Assembly: GCF_014154935.1 (NCBI RefSeq)
Contig: NZ_JACEHH010000015.1
Location: forward strand, 113,858 to 177,857
Direction of reading: 5' to 3'
DNA length: 64,000 nt
Source of the DNA: Stieleria mannarensis
GTDB lineage: Bacteria > Planctomycetota > Planctomycetia > Pirellulales > Pirellulaceae
Positions 18,429 through 26,670 of the stretch are shown piece after piece. Each line of letters starts with the position of its first letter. Position 1 is the stretch's first letter. Position numbers and translations under genes: made by a program. The notes beneath the pieces are model-generated. The model was not told where the DNA came from and did not search any database. It saw nothing but the letters and a program-made list of their open reading frames with translations.

Positions 18429-19823
18429 TTACGTCTTTTTGACGCTGCGGACGATGCGACGCAACCCGGCGAGTCGTTTCCGCACTCCGCCGCCGTGCAT
18501 CGCGTGCAGCGCGCCGTGCAACATCTCCTGATCCGACTCCGCTCGGGGACGCAAATGCGGGGCGACCGGGCCGCGTCGCCGACTGATCACTTTGGCGGCC
18601 GTCATTGCCAGCAAGCCTTCTGGGCCGCGGGTCACGCCGAATCCGCTTTGCCCGCGCCCGCCAAAGGGCAATCGGGGGTCCGCGGTCGGTGCGATCAAAT
18701 CGTTCACTGTGACGGTCCCGACGTTCAACCGCTCTGCCACGCGGGTCGCTTCGGACGCCGGCCCGAACACGCTGGCGGCCAAACGATATGGACATTCGTT
18801 GACCAGATGCACGGCATGATCGATGTCGTCGACACGGATCACCGACAGCACCGGCGCGAACACGTCCGCCGAGGCGATCGCGTGGTCCGCCGTGACGTGA
18901 TCGAGCAATAACGGGGACATCACTCCCTGTTCCCGCAACTGCGTGTGGTCGTAGCGACCGAGACAATCGACGGCGCCGGCGGCAAGGGCTTGGGCGACTA
19001 GGTCGGCAACGCCCTGACGCGCCGCCGGGTGGACGATCGCCGGCGGCATGTCAGCCAGCACCGGCTTCAGTCGCTCGACAGCCGTGTCATGATCCGCTGA
19101 TTGAACCATCAACCGGCGGGGACCGATGCATGTCGCGCTGGCGTTGAAGCTCAATCCGAACCGCAGGGCCGCAATCAAACGTTGTTCATCGGCGCCGGGC
19201 AGCACGATCACCGCGTCGCAACCGCTCAGTTCCATGATCGAAGCGGACAACATCGGAGCCGCAGACTCCAGCACCTTGCGCCCCGTCTCCGCCGCCCCGG
19301 TCAACACGATCAAATCCACGCCCTCGGAAATCGCGTGGACTGCAGCCGATGTGTCCGAATCGAGCAAAACCAGCTGGTCCTCCGGCACGCCACCGGCATG
19401 AAAACACTCGACCAGGATTTGCGACGCCCGTTCGGCACCAACGGCCGGTTTCAGTCGCACACGGTTTCCCGCTGCGATGGCCTGGGCCAACTGGACGCCC
19501 GGCAACAACAGCGGATAGTTCCAAGTCCCGAGAACCAGAACCGTTCCCAGCGGGACGCGCCGGACGACCGAATGGACTCCCAGCAGCCAAGCGGGACGAT
19601 TGGACATTCCGAGCCGCCGCGGGGCGAGGATCTTGGCGCCCCGCTTGCCCAAGAATTTCAGTGCCGCACACAACGGCAACAACTCGCTGGTGATCGTTTC
19701 GACAGGATCGGTTCGCTGCGGTGAAGCACAAGCCTGGATCAGTTCGTCGGACCGATCGCAAAGTGCCCCGGCGATCGAACCGACGATGCGGCATCGTTGT
19801 TTGGAAGAGAGTTGGTCCCACAT
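18429..19823 (-). CDS. Aldehyde dehydrogenase, likely acting on a carotenoid aldehyde
   Basis: 464 residues from the ATG at 19823; an in-frame GTG at 19832 is an alternative. The ALDH fold is shown by GTWNYPLLLP near residue 100, the general-base Glu in MELSGCDAVIV, and the catalytic Cys in FNASATCIGPRR. The C-terminal PFGGRGQSGFG is present. The protein is slightly shorter than typical ALDHs (about 490). Its position as the first gene of a set with a CrtI-type oxidase, an acyltransferase and a glycosyltransferase suggests it oxidises a 4,4'-diapocarotenoid aldehyde to the acid, as AldH/CrtNc does. A half palindrome (gtagcggaagtc) lies at 19834, next to the start. Confidence 0.85.
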   Translation of the reverse strand: MWDQLSSKQRCRIVGSIAGALCDRSDELIQACASPQRTDPVETITSELLPLCAALKFLGKRGAKILAPRRLGMSNRPAWLLGVHSVVRRVPLGTVLVLGTWNYPLLLPGVQLAQAIAAGNRVRLKPAVGAERASQILVECFHAGGVPEDQLVLLDSDTSAAVHAISEGVDLIVLTGAAETGRKVLESAAPMLSASIMELSGCDAVIVLPGADEQRLIAALRFGLSFNASATCIGPRRLMVQSADHDTAVERLKPVLADMPPAIVHPAARQGVADLVAQALAAGAVDCLGRYDHTQLREQGVMSPLLLDHVTADHAIASADVFAPVLSVIRVDDIDHAVHLVNECPYRLAASVFGPASEATRVAERLNVGTVTVNDLIAPTADPRLPFGGRGQSGFGVTRGPEGLLAMTAAKVISRRRGPVAPHLRPRAESDQEMLHGALHAMHGGGVRKRLAGLRRIVRSVKKT

Positions 19824-20235
19824 GGACGCCACTGTAGCGGAAGTCAGCGGTTTGTGGATTTACGCAGCGCGCTCGGTCAACAAGTCGTGGAGGTATCGAA
19901 CGATGGAAGACACCCTGCCTGCCAGACGTCGTGCGGTTTTGGGACTCTGATTTTACAGGCGTTGACGACTTCACCCTCCCTCTGGGAGGGTCGCGGAGGA
20001 GTGAGCGATCGGAGCGGGGAGGGTTCGTTGTGGCTCGGATCCACTCAAACGCGACGAATCGACCCTCCCCTCGCTACGCTCGACCCTCCCTGCCAGGGAG
20101 GGTTAATTCAAAAAACCGCACGACGCTCTTCCAGGGAGGGTTAATTGCTCTCTCGGTGCGTCTGTTCTCGCTCAAGCGTCTCGCCTGGCAAAGCCACTTT
20201 GGCTTTGCTCCGTCACCAGCGTCGCAGGGGGGGGC
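19824..20235. repeat. Intergenic gap with dispersed GC-rich repeat, second copy
   Basis: No gene is seen. At about 19965-20145 lies the second copy of the repeat at 5818-6030, with the same blocks: gacttcaccctccctctgg, then ggtcgcggaggagtgagcg, then cctcccctcgctacgctcga, ending in aaaaaaccgcacgacg. A further ttccagggagggttaatt sits inside the last part. The gap separates two leftward genes. Confidence 0.75.
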
Positions 20236-22083
20236 CTACCGAGTCGCTTTGCCGCTTTGGGTTGCGGTGGCGATCTCTTTGGCGGCGACGAAGAAGTTGT
20301 CGACTTGGGCGGTGTCCTTCAGTCGATCGAATTCTTGCGCCATCTCGGCGGCGAATTTCTTTTCCGTCAGGTCACGGACCAGTTCGCCACGCACCGCTTC
20401 GATGTCCGCGACGATCGGTTTGGTGCGTCCCTGGCACTTCAAGATGATGTACTTGTCGCCGGTCGCGATGATCCCGCTCAGTTCGCCTTGCTTGAGCGCG
20501 AACGCTTGGCGTTCAATGGTCGGCTGGCCGCTGTATTTGCGGATCGGTGGGACCTTGCCGCTGTTGCTGGCCGAGACCGGTTCGATGCTGTATTGTTCGG
20601 CCAGGCGTCCGAAGAATTCTTCGGACGGGTTGTCGCGGGCCATCTTCCAGACCTTTTGTGCCGTCCGCTGGTCGCTCAAAACGCAGGCCAGGATTTCGAC
20701 GCGGGGCCCGAAGTTGGATTCGAATCCCTGCTGCATGTCTTCGTCGGTGATCGCCACCCGGTCTTCGACCAGTTTTTTGAGCGCCACGCTGGGCCAAACC
20801 ACGTCCTTCACATAGATCTCATACGTCGTGTCGCCTTCGCTGGTGACCGATTCGGTCCATGCGGCCAAGTCGGCCGATCCGTCGCTGCGGATGTAGCCAT
20901 AGCTTTTTGCGGCACGAGCGATTTCGGCTTGGATGTCTGCGTCGGCGACCGTCTTCTTGGCTTTGGACAGGGCTTGGGTCAGCAGCTTGCGGTTGATTTC
21001 GCCATCCAAGACGTCTTTCCCGTGACGTTTGACACACTCGGCTGCCAATTGGGCGATCGTGATTCGCTGGTTATTTACGATAGCTGCGACGCCGGGGTAT
21101 TGTTGCGTCAGTTCGGCATCACCGAAGACTTTCACCAGGTTGGCGTCACGTTGCAGTTGTGCAAACAACTCGCTCGCGGCCCCCTTCATTTTCTGATCGC
21201 GAATTCGGTCATTGATCTGCTCGCGAATCGTCGGCATCGCAGTCATCGGCGGCGTGGTGGCCGGAATCCGTCGCACGGCTTGCAGGAACAGCCATTGATC
21301 GGCCACCTGCATGACGGGCGAGATCTGGTCGTTGGCCAGCGCGAACGCGGCTTCCTCCAGACGTGAATCTCCGGTGTAGCGTCGGATCGGCGGAATCAAT
21401 CCCCCGACACTTGCGCTGACTTCGTCTTCGCTGTTCGCTTTGGCCAGGGCACCGAATGCGGCCGGCGTCGTGGTCGCTTGCTGGTGCAATTGACGTGCTT
21501 TTTGTTCGTCGGCAACCATGATCATGCGGCACTTGACCGCTTCGCCGTACTGGGCCAAGTACGCGCGGTTGAATTCTTCTTCGGTCGGTTCGACCTGGTT
21601 GGCGACCAGTTTTCGCAGCGCCAACATCGGCCACACGATCTCACGACCGTACTGGCCCGGATCGATATCGCGTTCTTCCTGCAACAGCCCCAAGTAGTCG
21701 GGCACGCTGAAACCGAATTTGGTCGCCAGCCGGGTGATTTCTTGGGCCACTTCGGCTTGGGTGACTTCCAGACCGCGATCCTTACAAGCCTGCAGGATCA
21801 GTTGGCGATTAACGATCACGTTGTCCAGCACCGTTTCGCCATAGCGTTCCAGGCTGGCCGTGGCCAGCATTTGGCGGGTGATCGGATCCGCGTTGACAAC
21901 CGCGACGACCGAATTGTTTTCCTGGCCGACGACGGGTGAAACTGCGACGGGCGATACCGCCGCGGTGACGACAAACAAAACGGCCGACAAAATCAAGGCG
22001 GGCGAGAAACCCGATCCAGGCAGGGCCGAGCCAACTGCGGAACGGATGTTACGGTGCCAACTCGTCGAAACCATGGCGATCAC
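20236..22083 (-). CDS. SurA-like peptidyl-prolyl isomerase with two tandem modules
   Basis: 615 residues with an N-terminal signal or anchor (hydrophobic stretch about 29-52, then VVGQENN). Two similar modules follow. Each has a SurA-type chaperone segment (NADPITRQMLATASLERYG; VNNQRITIAQLAAECVKRHG), then a WPMLALRKLV/WPSVALKKLV helix, then a parvulin-like part with GGLIPPIRRYTGDSRLEEAA or GKVPPIRKYSGQPTIERQA. Family members fold outer-membrane or secreted proteins in the periplasm. The duplication within one chain is unusual in length compared with SurA (about 430 residues). The catalytic parvulin residues were not verified, so isomerase activity is uncertain. Confidence 0.85.
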   Translation of the reverse strand: MIAMVSTSWHRNIRSAVGSALPGSGFSPALILSAVLFVVTAAVSPVAVSPVVGQENNSVVAVVNADPITRQMLATASLERYGETVLDNVIVNRQLILQACKDRGLEVTQAEVAQEITRLATKFGFSVPDYLGLLQEERDIDPGQYGREIVWPMLALRKLVANQVEPTEEEFNRAYLAQYGEAVKCRMIMVADEQKARQLHQQATTTPAAFGALAKANSEDEVSASVGGLIPPIRRYTGDSRLEEAAFALANDQISPVMQVADQWLFLQAVRRIPATTPPMTAMPTIREQINDRIRDQKMKGAASELFAQLQRDANLVKVFGDAELTQQYPGVAAIVNNQRITIAQLAAECVKRHGKDVLDGEINRKLLTQALSKAKKTVADADIQAEIARAAKSYGYIRSDGSADLAAWTESVTSEGDTTYEIYVKDVVWPSVALKKLVEDRVAITDEDMQQGFESNFGPRVEILACVLSDQRTAQKVWKMARDNPSEEFFGRLAEQYSIEPVSASNSGKVPPIRKYSGQPTIERQAFALKQGELSGIIATGDKYIILKCQGRTKPIVADIEAVRGELVRDLTEKKFAAEMAQEFDRLKDTAQVDNFFVAAKEIATATQSGKATR

Positions 22084-22452
22084 TCCTTTGAATCGTTCTC
22101 ACGGATCATGCAATGCGGGAATCGACCGGGAAAACGACACTCCGCGGTCGACTGGATCGCGAAACTAGAAAAATTTCCATTTCGCCTCAAGTCGAATGTC
22201 GGCCCTGCCGGTAGCGAAACTCGCAATCACCACTGACAATGGCCCCCGTCTGGCTGCCAGGACTAAACGTGCCACCATAATGTACCCTGGCTCCCTTCTC
22301 CCCCGGCTTTGTGGGGGAGAAGGGCTGGGGATGAGGGGGCTGGCAATCAGAGTTCAATCCACTATCCAACGAAGCGGTTTCGCCGACCGAATCTCTCCCT
22401 CTCTCCCTCACTCCCTCTCTCATCACACCCTCCCCCCAAACCACACAGCCAC
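22084..22452. repeat. Divergent intergenic gap with a strong hairpin repeat
   Basis: At 22293-22324 the sequence cccttctccccc and gggggagaaggg pair in a perfect 12-bp stem with an 8-nt loop. It is part of a dispersed element (about 22286-22350) whose diverged copy is at 14262-14316. It is not placed as a terminator for either neighbour, since both genes point away from it. A pyrimidine-rich run of ctctccctc-like units follows at about 22390-22440, before the sulfatase start. Confidence 0.8.
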
Positions 22453-23880
22453 GTGCAACGCCCCAACATCATCTTCATCATCACCGACCAGCAGCGTTAC
22501 GACACGATTGCCGCGTTGGGTTACCCGCACGTCAGCACCCCCAACCTGGACCGGCTGGTCCGCGAAGGCGTCTCGTTCGACCAGTGCCACGTCACCGCGG
22601 CGTCCTGCGCCGCCGCCCGCGCCAGTTTGTTCAAAGGCTACTTCCCCCACACCACGGGAATCCTGAAGAACGCCGATCGTTGGCGACGCAGCTGGATCGA
22701 GCGGCTCAACGACGCCGGGTATTACTGTGCGAACATCGGCAAAATGCACACCTGGCCGTTCTTGACCGAACTGGGCTTTCACGAACGATTCGTCGTCGAA
22801 AACAAAGATCGCTACCTGGAAGGCCGCTATTTCTTTGACGAATGGGACAAAGCGCTGCGATTCCGCGGGCTGGTCAAACAGCAACGCGAGCAATACCGAA
22901 AGCTGCCGGGATACGACCAGGCCCTCGGCGCCTTCGACTGGGAATTGCCCGAAGACACCCACCCGGACTTCTTCGTCGGCGACATGGCGACGTGGTGGAT
23001 CGAGTCGACGCCGAAAAAGGATCCGTTGTTTCTGCAAATCGGGTTTCCCGGACCGCATCCTCCCTACGATCCCGTGCCGCGTTATGCAGAGCCTTACCTG
23101 AATCAAGAATTGCCGTTGATCCCGGTCAGCGACGAGGAGCTTGATCGCCAGCCCCCGGCGCTCAAGGAGTTGCGGGTCCACAATTCGGAAATCGATCACG
23201 ATTCGGTGGTGATGCCGTTGCAGGTGACGCCAGAGCAGCGGCAACGACAGCGCGCTTATTACTTGGCCAACGTGACGATGATCGACGAAAAAGTCGGGCA
23301 ACTCATGTCGGCGTTGGAAACCAGCGGGTACGCGGAAAACACGATCGTGATCTTCACCAGCGACCACGGGGACTGTTTGACCGACCACGGCCAGAGCCAA
23401 AAGTGGACGATGTATGAGCAAATCACCCGCGTCCCGATGATCGTCTGGGCTCCTGGACGCTTCGGCCAAGGGCAACGTGTTTCGGGACTGGTCCAACAGA
23501 TGGATCTGGGCCCGACGATCTTGCAGTGGGCCGGGGTGGACGTGCCCGAGGACCTGGAGGCGATTTCGTTGGCCGGTGCTTTGGATGACCCGGAATCATT
23601 CCAAGGACGTCCGTTCGTGTATTGTGAACAGGTCAAGGATGCGGTGCTGACCGGTTGCGAATTCATGACGATGGTTCGCGACCAGACGCACAAGCTGGTC
23701 CACTTTCTGGACGAGCCGGACGGGCAACTGTTCGATTTGGTCGCCGACCCGGACGAAGTGAACAATCTGTGGAATGACCCGGCCGCGGCGGTCCATCAAA
23801 CGCGTCTGCTGGACGAGCTTCGTGAGTGGCGGATCCGCAGCGGCGTGCACACCAAAGACTGGTGCCGCGACCACCGCTAG
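22453..23880 (+). CDS. Sulfatase family protein with CAAAR active-site motif
   Basis: 475 residues in the alkaline-phosphatase/sulfatase superfamily. The GTG at 22453 (VQRPNIIFIITDQQRYDT) fits the family start; the longer in-frame version translates repeat sequence. Metal ligands are suggested by ITDQQR and by FTSDHGDCLTDHGQ. The position of the formylglycine Cys is C52 in SCAAARASLFKG. The usual CxPxR proline is replaced by Ala, so conversion by the formylglycine-generating enzyme is likely but not certain. No signal peptide is visible with this start, so a cytoplasmic role or a different start is possible. The substrate is unknown. Confidence 0.85.
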   Translation: MQRPNIIFIITDQQRYDTIAALGYPHVSTPNLDRLVREGVSFDQCHVTAASCAAARASLFKGYFPHTTGILKNADRWRRSWIERLNDAGYYCANIGKMHTWPFLTELGFHERFVVENKDRYLEGRYFFDEWDKALRFRGLVKQQREQYRKLPGYDQALGAFDWELPEDTHPDFFVGDMATWWIESTPKKDPLFLQIGFPGPHPPYDPVPRYAEPYLNQELPLIPVSDEELDRQPPALKELRVHNSEIDHDSVVMPLQVTPEQRQRQRAYYLANVTMIDEKVGQLMSALETSGYAENTIVIFTSDHGDCLTDHGQSQKWTMYEQITRVPMIVWAPGRFGQGQRVSGLVQQMDLGPTILQWAGVDVPEDLEAISLAGALDDPESFQGRPFVYCEQVKDAVLTGCEFMTMVRDQTHKLVHFLDEPDGQLFDLVADPDEVNNLWNDPAAAVHQTRLLDELREWRIRSGVHTKDWCRDHR

Positions 23881-23913
23881 CGACAGGCTCCCCTTCGACG
23901 TCTCCGGCGGAGA

Positions 23914-24000
23914 GGTAGGAAGATTTTGGAGGTAGGAAAATTGGCGAGACTCAATGGAGGGGGCGATTCATCATTTTCTTACCCGCGAAATGTTCTTACC
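23914..24000. repeat. Dispersed inverted repeat, AT-richer type, copy 1
   Basis: The left part ggtaggaagattttggaggt continues to aggaaaatt, and the right part ends gttcttacc, giving arms of the type ggtaggaaaatt/aattttcttacc. Copy 2 is at 26579-26667, so the two flank the metallopeptidase gene. The rest of the 23881-24335 gap shows no gene. Confidence 0.8.
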
Positions 24001-24335
24001 CTATTTTCTCAGTCCTTTAACGATCGAGACCAAGTCCGCGAACCGGCTGATGTCGGCTTCGTTTTCCTGCCTAGCCGCCGGCTGTTCGTCGATGGTGGAT
24101 CGAAGAATCGATTCGGTAGAGATCTTGCGATGGCCGCCCCACGATTTTGCCTAGCCCAGACTCCGCCTTTTTTCGTGCGCCGGCACGCTCCGGGGTATCG
24201 CCCGTAGGACATCAGTGCGACGACCTCGAAAGGACCTCGTGCACCGACCGCCGCTACGAGCCGGGCGCGATTTTGCATAGAATCCTGTGGTGCAACCCTT
24301 GCACCACTCGACTCGCCCCGTAAACGGAGTTTTTG

Positions 24336-26375
24336 ATGCGTTTTTTCGCCAAGAGTTTGTCGGCCCTCACGATCGCCGCGTTGGCCTGGTGGACGCCCGC
24401 CTTCGGTGATGAAAAGTCCACCGACAAGGTGTCCGGCATTGACCTGTCCATTTTCGGCGATTCGGTCGCCGCCGGAGACAATTTCTATCGGTATGCGAAC
24501 GATCAATGGCTGACCGAAACGGAGATCCCGTCCGACAAATCCAACTATGGAATCTTCACCGTCCTGGACGACAACACACGTGCCCAAGTGCGAACGTTGA
24601 TCGAAAAGGCCGCCGAGTCGGAGGCGGAGTTCGGGACGCCGAAACAAAAGGTCGGTGATTTGTACGGCAGCGTGTTGGACGTCGATGCGCGAAACGCGGC
24701 CGGTCTGGATCCGATTCGTCCGCTGCTTGCCGAAATCTCCGCGGTCGATTCACAAACCTCTCTGGCGACCGCCATCGGTTTCCTGCGACGTGCCGGGATC
24801 GGCGGACCGTTCGTCCCCTACGTTTCGATCGATGCCAAAAACAGCGATGCCTACACGGTCTACCTGACGCAATCGGGACTGTCGCTTCCCGATCGCGACT
24901 ACTACCTGTTGGATGAAGACCGCTACGTCGAACTGCGTAAAAAACTGCACACCTACATCGCCGACATGCTTGGGGCGGTCGATCACCCCGACCCCGAGGC
25001 CGCAGCAAAAACGATTGTCGAGATCGAAAGCCGGATTGCCAAAATTCATTGGACGAAGACGGAAAACCGAGATCCGATCGCGACCTACAACCGACGCTCG
25101 CACGCCGAACTGGACGCGATGCTGGGAACGTTGAAGTGGTTTGATTACGCCAGCGCGGCCGGGATCGATGCGGTCGAAAACATCGTCGTCCGCCAGCCCT
25201 CGTATTTCGAGTCTTTGGCCGCCCTGTTCGACGAGTTCACGGTCGACCAGTGGAAGGATTACTTTACCTACCACACGATCGACGGATCGGCGTCGGGGCT
25301 GAGCGAGTCGTTGGAAAAACGGCACTTCGATTTCCACGACACGGCGATCAGCGGGATCGATGTCCAACAACCGCTGTGGAAGCGTGGCGTCGACGTCACC
25401 GGAAGTGTACTCGGCGAACTGGTCGGCCAGCTGTACGTCGCCGAACACTTCAAACCGGTGGCCAAGAAGCGGATGAACGAACTGGTCGACAACCTGATCG
25501 AAGCGTTCGAAGGCCGGATCAAGACCCGCGACTGGATGGGCGAGGGGACGAAAAAACAGGCCCTGGAGAAACTGTCCAAGTTCACGACCAAAATCGGCTA
25601 TCCGGACGAGTGGAAGGACTATGAAAAACTGACCATCGGCGATGGCGTGCTGGGCGACCACCTGCTCGCCTCGGCGCGGTTCGAATACGAGCGTGATTTG
25701 AACAAGCTGGGCGGGCCGATCGATCGGAACGAATGGCACATGACGCCGCAAACGATCAACGCCTACTACAACCCGACGATGAACGAAATCGTCTTCCCGG
25801 CCGCGATCCTGCAACCGCCCTTCTTCAACTTGGCAGCCGACGACGCGGTCAATTACGGCGGCATCGGCGCCGTGATCGGTCACGAACTCAGCCACGGGTT
25901 TGATGACAAGGGCAGCAAGTTCGATGGCGACGGGAACTTGCGGATGTGGTGGACCGAAGAGGACCGACGCGAATTCGAAAAACGCGCTGGCGGGTTGGTC
26001 GGCCAGTACAACGGGTTCGAGGCGATGGAAGGCAAGTACGTCAACGGAGAATTGACGTTGGGCGAAAACATCGGCGACCTGGGCGGATTGAGCGTGGCCT
26101 ATGCGGCGTACCAGCTTTCCCTCGGCGACTCACCCGCCCCAGTCATCGACGGGTTGACCGGTGATCAGCGGTTCTTCTTGGGCTGGGCCCAAATCTGGCG
26201 GCGACTGTATCGGGATCCCGAATTGGTGCGTCGGCTGAACGTCGATCCGCACAGCCCCAGCGAGTTTCGCGTCAACGGCATCGTCCGCAACATGGACGCC
26301 TGGTACGAAGCCTTCGGAATCAAGGAAGGCGACACGTTGTACCTGGATCCCAAGGACCGCGTGCGAATCTGGTAG
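24336..26375 (+). CDS. M13 family zinc metallopeptidase (neprilysin/PepO-like), secreted
   Basis: 679 residues with a signal peptide (residues 1-24, ending TPAFGDEK). The zinc site is HELSH at residues 516-520, and the downstream ENIGDLGGLS supplies the third ligand Glu and the conserved Asp. NAYYNPTMNEIVFPA, the substrate-binding motif of M13 enzymes, is present, and the chain ends VRIW near the typical C-terminal tryptophan. Members cleave oligopeptides. The ATG at 24336 was chosen over the adjacent TTG at 24333 because a cggag sequence lies 6 bases before it. The gene appears monocistronic and is flanked by two copies of the same inverted repeat. Confidence 0.95.
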   Translation: MRFFAKSLSALTIAALAWWTPAFGDEKSTDKVSGIDLSIFGDSVAAGDNFYRYANDQWLTETEIPSDKSNYGIFTVLDDNTRAQVRTLIEKAAESEAEFGTPKQKVGDLYGSVLDVDARNAAGLDPIRPLLAEISAVDSQTSLATAIGFLRRAGIGGPFVPYVSIDAKNSDAYTVYLTQSGLSLPDRDYYLLDEDRYVELRKKLHTYIADMLGAVDHPDPEAAAKTIVEIESRIAKIHWTKTENRDPIATYNRRSHAELDAMLGTLKWFDYASAAGIDAVENIVVRQPSYFESLAALFDEFTVDQWKDYFTYHTIDGSASGLSESLEKRHFDFHDTAISGIDVQQPLWKRGVDVTGSVLGELVGQLYVAEHFKPVAKKRMNELVDNLIEAFEGRIKTRDWMGEGTKKQALEKLSKFTTKIGYPDEWKDYEKLTIGDGVLGDHLLASARFEYERDLNKLGGPIDRNEWHMTPQTINAYYNPTMNEIVFPAAILQPPFFNLAADDAVNYGGIGAVIGHELSHGFDDKGSKFDGDGNLRMWWTEEDRREFEKRAGGLVGQYNGFEAMEGKYVNGELTLGENIGDLGGLSVAYAAYQLSLGDSPAPVIDGLTGDQRFFLGWAQIWRRLYRDPELVRRLNVDPHSPSEFRVNGIVRNMDAWYEAFGIKEGDTLYLDPKDRVRIW

Positions 26376-26670
26376 ACCGAGCGGTCGATTCCAGCGGGCA
26401 GAACGTAGCTACGCTCGCCAGAGCGTGGAGAGCGCGGGGATCCACCTTCTGGCGAAGGTAGCTACGTCTGAGTGAAATGCCGCCAGCGGACGGGCATTTC
26501 ATCATTCTGCCCCGAATCATTCTGCCATCCGTTTCCTGACTCCCATCGGCGTGACAAAACGCGTGGCTTGGCAGGAGCGGTAGGAAGATTTTGGAGGTAG
26601 GAAAATTAGCCCAAGCAAATAAGGGCTACATTTCACCGTATTCTTCCCCCCCCGAAATTTTCTTACCGGA
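26376..26670. repeat. Gap with three dispersed palindromic repeats
   Basis: At 26403-26467 a palindrome has arms acgtagctacgctcgccaga and ttctggcgaaggtagctacg, matching at about 18 of 21 positions. At 26500-26526 lies catcattctgccccgaatca plus ttctgcc, a motif also seen at 42354. At 26579-26667 is copy 2 of the ggtaggaagattttggaggt repeat. No gene is seen. Confidence 0.8.

Noticed and set aside
14456..19823. Complete carotenoid pathway
   Set aside because: No phytoene/dehydrosqualene synthase or second desaturase is in the window; only the late steps can be supported.
22293..22324. Strong 12-bp hairpin considered as a terminator
   Set aside because: It lies between divergent genes with no T run and is part of a repeat also found at 14262-14316.
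24750..25895. Long open frame antisense to the M13 peptidase
   Set aside because: Typical of high-GC coding sequence. The plus-strand protein has complete M13 motifs, and the antisense product shows no domain logic. The same applies to long antisense frames opposite fumC, the surface protein (30146-31846) and the Met-rich protein (26815-28440).
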